This document shows, in pieces, positions 63,117-64,000 of a stretch of DNA of 64,000 nucleotides; position 1 is the first letter of the stretch; every line of letters starts with the position of its first letter. Where the stretch lies: contig NZ_JBFRBB010000002.1 in assembly GCF_040932035.1 (NCBI RefSeq), forward strand, positions 1,054,001 to 1,118,000. Direction: 5' to 3'. Position numbers and translations under genes: made by a program. Under the pieces are notes generated by a model. The model worked only from the letters and a program-made list of their open reading frames with translations. It did no database searches and had not been told where the DNA came from. This DNA is from Hoeflea_A sp040932035. GTDB taxonomy: Bacteria > Pseudomonadota > Alphaproteobacteria > Rhizobiales > Rhizobiaceae.

Positions 63117-64000
63117 ATGGCGGTCCGTATAACCGGAACCAGCCTGACCAGGCGCGACCTCCTGAAAGGGAGCGCCACGCTTGGTGCGACCAGCCTCGCT
63201 AACGGACTCGTGGCAACACGCCCCGCAAGTGCTTCGTCCTTGACGGTCGGCATGGTCTATATCGGGCATCGTTATGACTGGGGATGGAACCAGGCACAGT
63301 CGTTGGCGGCGGATGTGTTGAAGTCTGCAGCACATGTCAAAGTGGTCCAAAAACCGGCCCTTCCGGAGGAAGGCGAATTCACCAAATCGTGGAATGCCAG
63401 GTATAACCGGGTGATTGAGGCGTTGATTGAGGAAGGGGCGAATCTTGTCATATCGACATCCTTCGGAGACGATCCGGACATCGCCGCATTGGCCGGAAAA
63501 TATCCGGATGTGTTCTTCCGCAACGTCACCACGGACGCAAAGACGGCCGGCCCGGTGAATTTCGGCAGTCAATACAGCCTAATCAATCAGGGCCACTACG
63601 TTAACGGAGTGGCCGCCGGCCTGTGCACCGGCACCAACAAGCTGGGCTTTGTGGCCGGGAAGCCGGAGGGCGCTGTGCTGGCCAACATCAATTCGTTCCT
63701 GATCGGCGTTCGCCAGACCAATCCCGATGCCGTGGTTAAGGTTATGTTTACCCGTCAGTGGACGACGACGCCACGCGATTCGGAAATTACGAACGCACTC
63801 GTGGATGATGGCTGCGACGTCATTACCTGCACCACCGACAGTCCCGAAACGATCATCAAAACGGCGGCAGACCGCGGTGCCATGGTTTGCGGCCATGCCT
63901 TCAACCAGGAACCACTCGCACCAAACGGATATATCACCGGGGCCGAACACAATTGGTTCCCGATGTTCGCGATGTTTGTGAAGATGCGGGAGGAAGACAG
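63117..64000 (+). CDS. BMP-family ABC transporter binding protein, Tat-exported (partial at right edge)
   Basis: 294 codons are visible from ATG 63117 (GGAGGGG upstream) to the window edge. It begins with a Tat motif LTRRDLLKG and a hydrophobic stretch ending ATRPASASS, then a type I binding fold typical of basic membrane protein family receptors (TVGMVYIGHRYDWGWNQAQ, ALIEEGANLVISTSFG). Members bind nucleosides or related ligands. It starts 3 bp after the multicopper oxidase stop, so the two are co-transcribed. Confidence 0.85.
   Translation, partial: MAVRITGTSLTRRDLLKGSATLGATSLANGLVATRPASASSLTVGMVYIGHRYDWGWNQAQSLAADVLKSAAHVKVVQKPALPEEGEFTKSWNARYNRVIEALIEEGANLVISTSFGDDPDIAALAGKYPDVFFRNVTTDAKTAGPVNFGSQYSLINQGHYVNGVAAGLCTGTNKLGFVAGKPEGAVLANINSFLIGVRQTNPDAVVKVMFTRQWTTTPRDSEITNALVDDGCDVITCTTDSPETIIKTAADRGAMVCGHAFNQEPLAPNGYITGAEHNWFPMFAMFVKMREED

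Noticed and set aside
62400..63572. 390-codon open frame on the - strand
   Set aside because: It is antisense to the multicopper oxidase FG-GAP region and the start of the BMP receptor; both sense genes are well supported.
1..64000. CRISPR arrays, tRNA or rRNA genes, insertion sequences
   Set aside because: I saw no regularly spaced repeats, cloverleaf-like tRNA sequence, rRNA stretch or transposase-like reading frame on either strand.

Overview
The window looks like a chromosome or large replicon from an alphaproteobacterium, most likely of the Hyphomicrobiales (rhizobia and relatives). The evidence is moderately high G+C, many ABC sugar cassettes each with a catabolic operon, an RpiR-type iolR with GGAA-N6-TTCC operators as described for Sinorhizobium, the dgcN/dgcA/D-aminotransferase trio, and half-size CUT2 ATPases. 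The genus cannot be fixed from the sequence. I found no rRNA, tRNA, insertion sequence, phage gene or CRISPR array. Almost all of the window is carbon and nitrogen catabolism.

Region by region. (1) 1-7912: inositol-type catabolic cluster A. A leftward operon (two Gfo/Idh/MocA dehydrogenases and an IolE/IolI-like TIM barrel) diverges from a rightward iolD-iolC-iolB-iolJ operon, with a 22-bp LacI-type palindrome between them. (2) 7947-8615: an SGNH hydrolase. (3) 8858-17429: lysine/2-aminoadipate degradation to glutaryl-CoA (LysR regulator, saccharopine dehydrogenase, aminoadipate-semialdehyde dehydrogenase, Lrp regulator, FabD-like acyltransferase, fused 2-oxoacid dehydrogenase E1, glutaryl-CoA dehydrogenase). 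(4) 17649-20489: a D-amino-acid set (D-aminotransferase, dgcA, dgcN). (5) 20609-28226: xylose utilisation (xylAB, xylGHF, divergent ROK regulator). (6) 28216-31295: a di-haem oxidoreductase overlapping the xylose regulator, followed by a CRTAC1-type beta-propeller protein. (7) 31653-34191: a GntR regulator and a beta-helix protein. (8) 34203-44408: amino-sugar and MurNAc recycling (nagA, SIS deaminase, UTRA regulator, BadF-type kinase, divergent murQ, and a CUT1 ABC transporter with an oxidoreductase). (9) 44418-57754: an Asp/Glu racemase, then inositol cluster B (iolG, CUT2 transporter, Gfo/Idh dehydrogenase, iolR, an iolC-DUF2090 fusion, iolD, iolE, iolB). (10) 58023-64000: an OprB porin, a small secreted protein, a multicopper oxidase fused to FG-GAP repeats, and a Tat-exported BMP-family binding protein cut by the right edge.

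How it fits together. Two non-identical sets of core inositol genes lie about 45 kb apart and appear to answer to different regulators. Cluster B carries several IolR-type sites. Cluster A carries a LacI-type operator, and a near-identical copy of that operator lies upstream of the cluster B sugar transporter, so that transporter may serve both pathways. The most novel-looking parts are the OprB/multicopper-oxidase-FG-GAP/BMP cluster, the di-haem/CRTAC1 pair attached to xylR, the fused E1 plus acyltransferase next to glutaryl-CoA dehydrogenase, and the second inositol-type pathway. Functions are inferred from motifs and context by eye; no database search was run.
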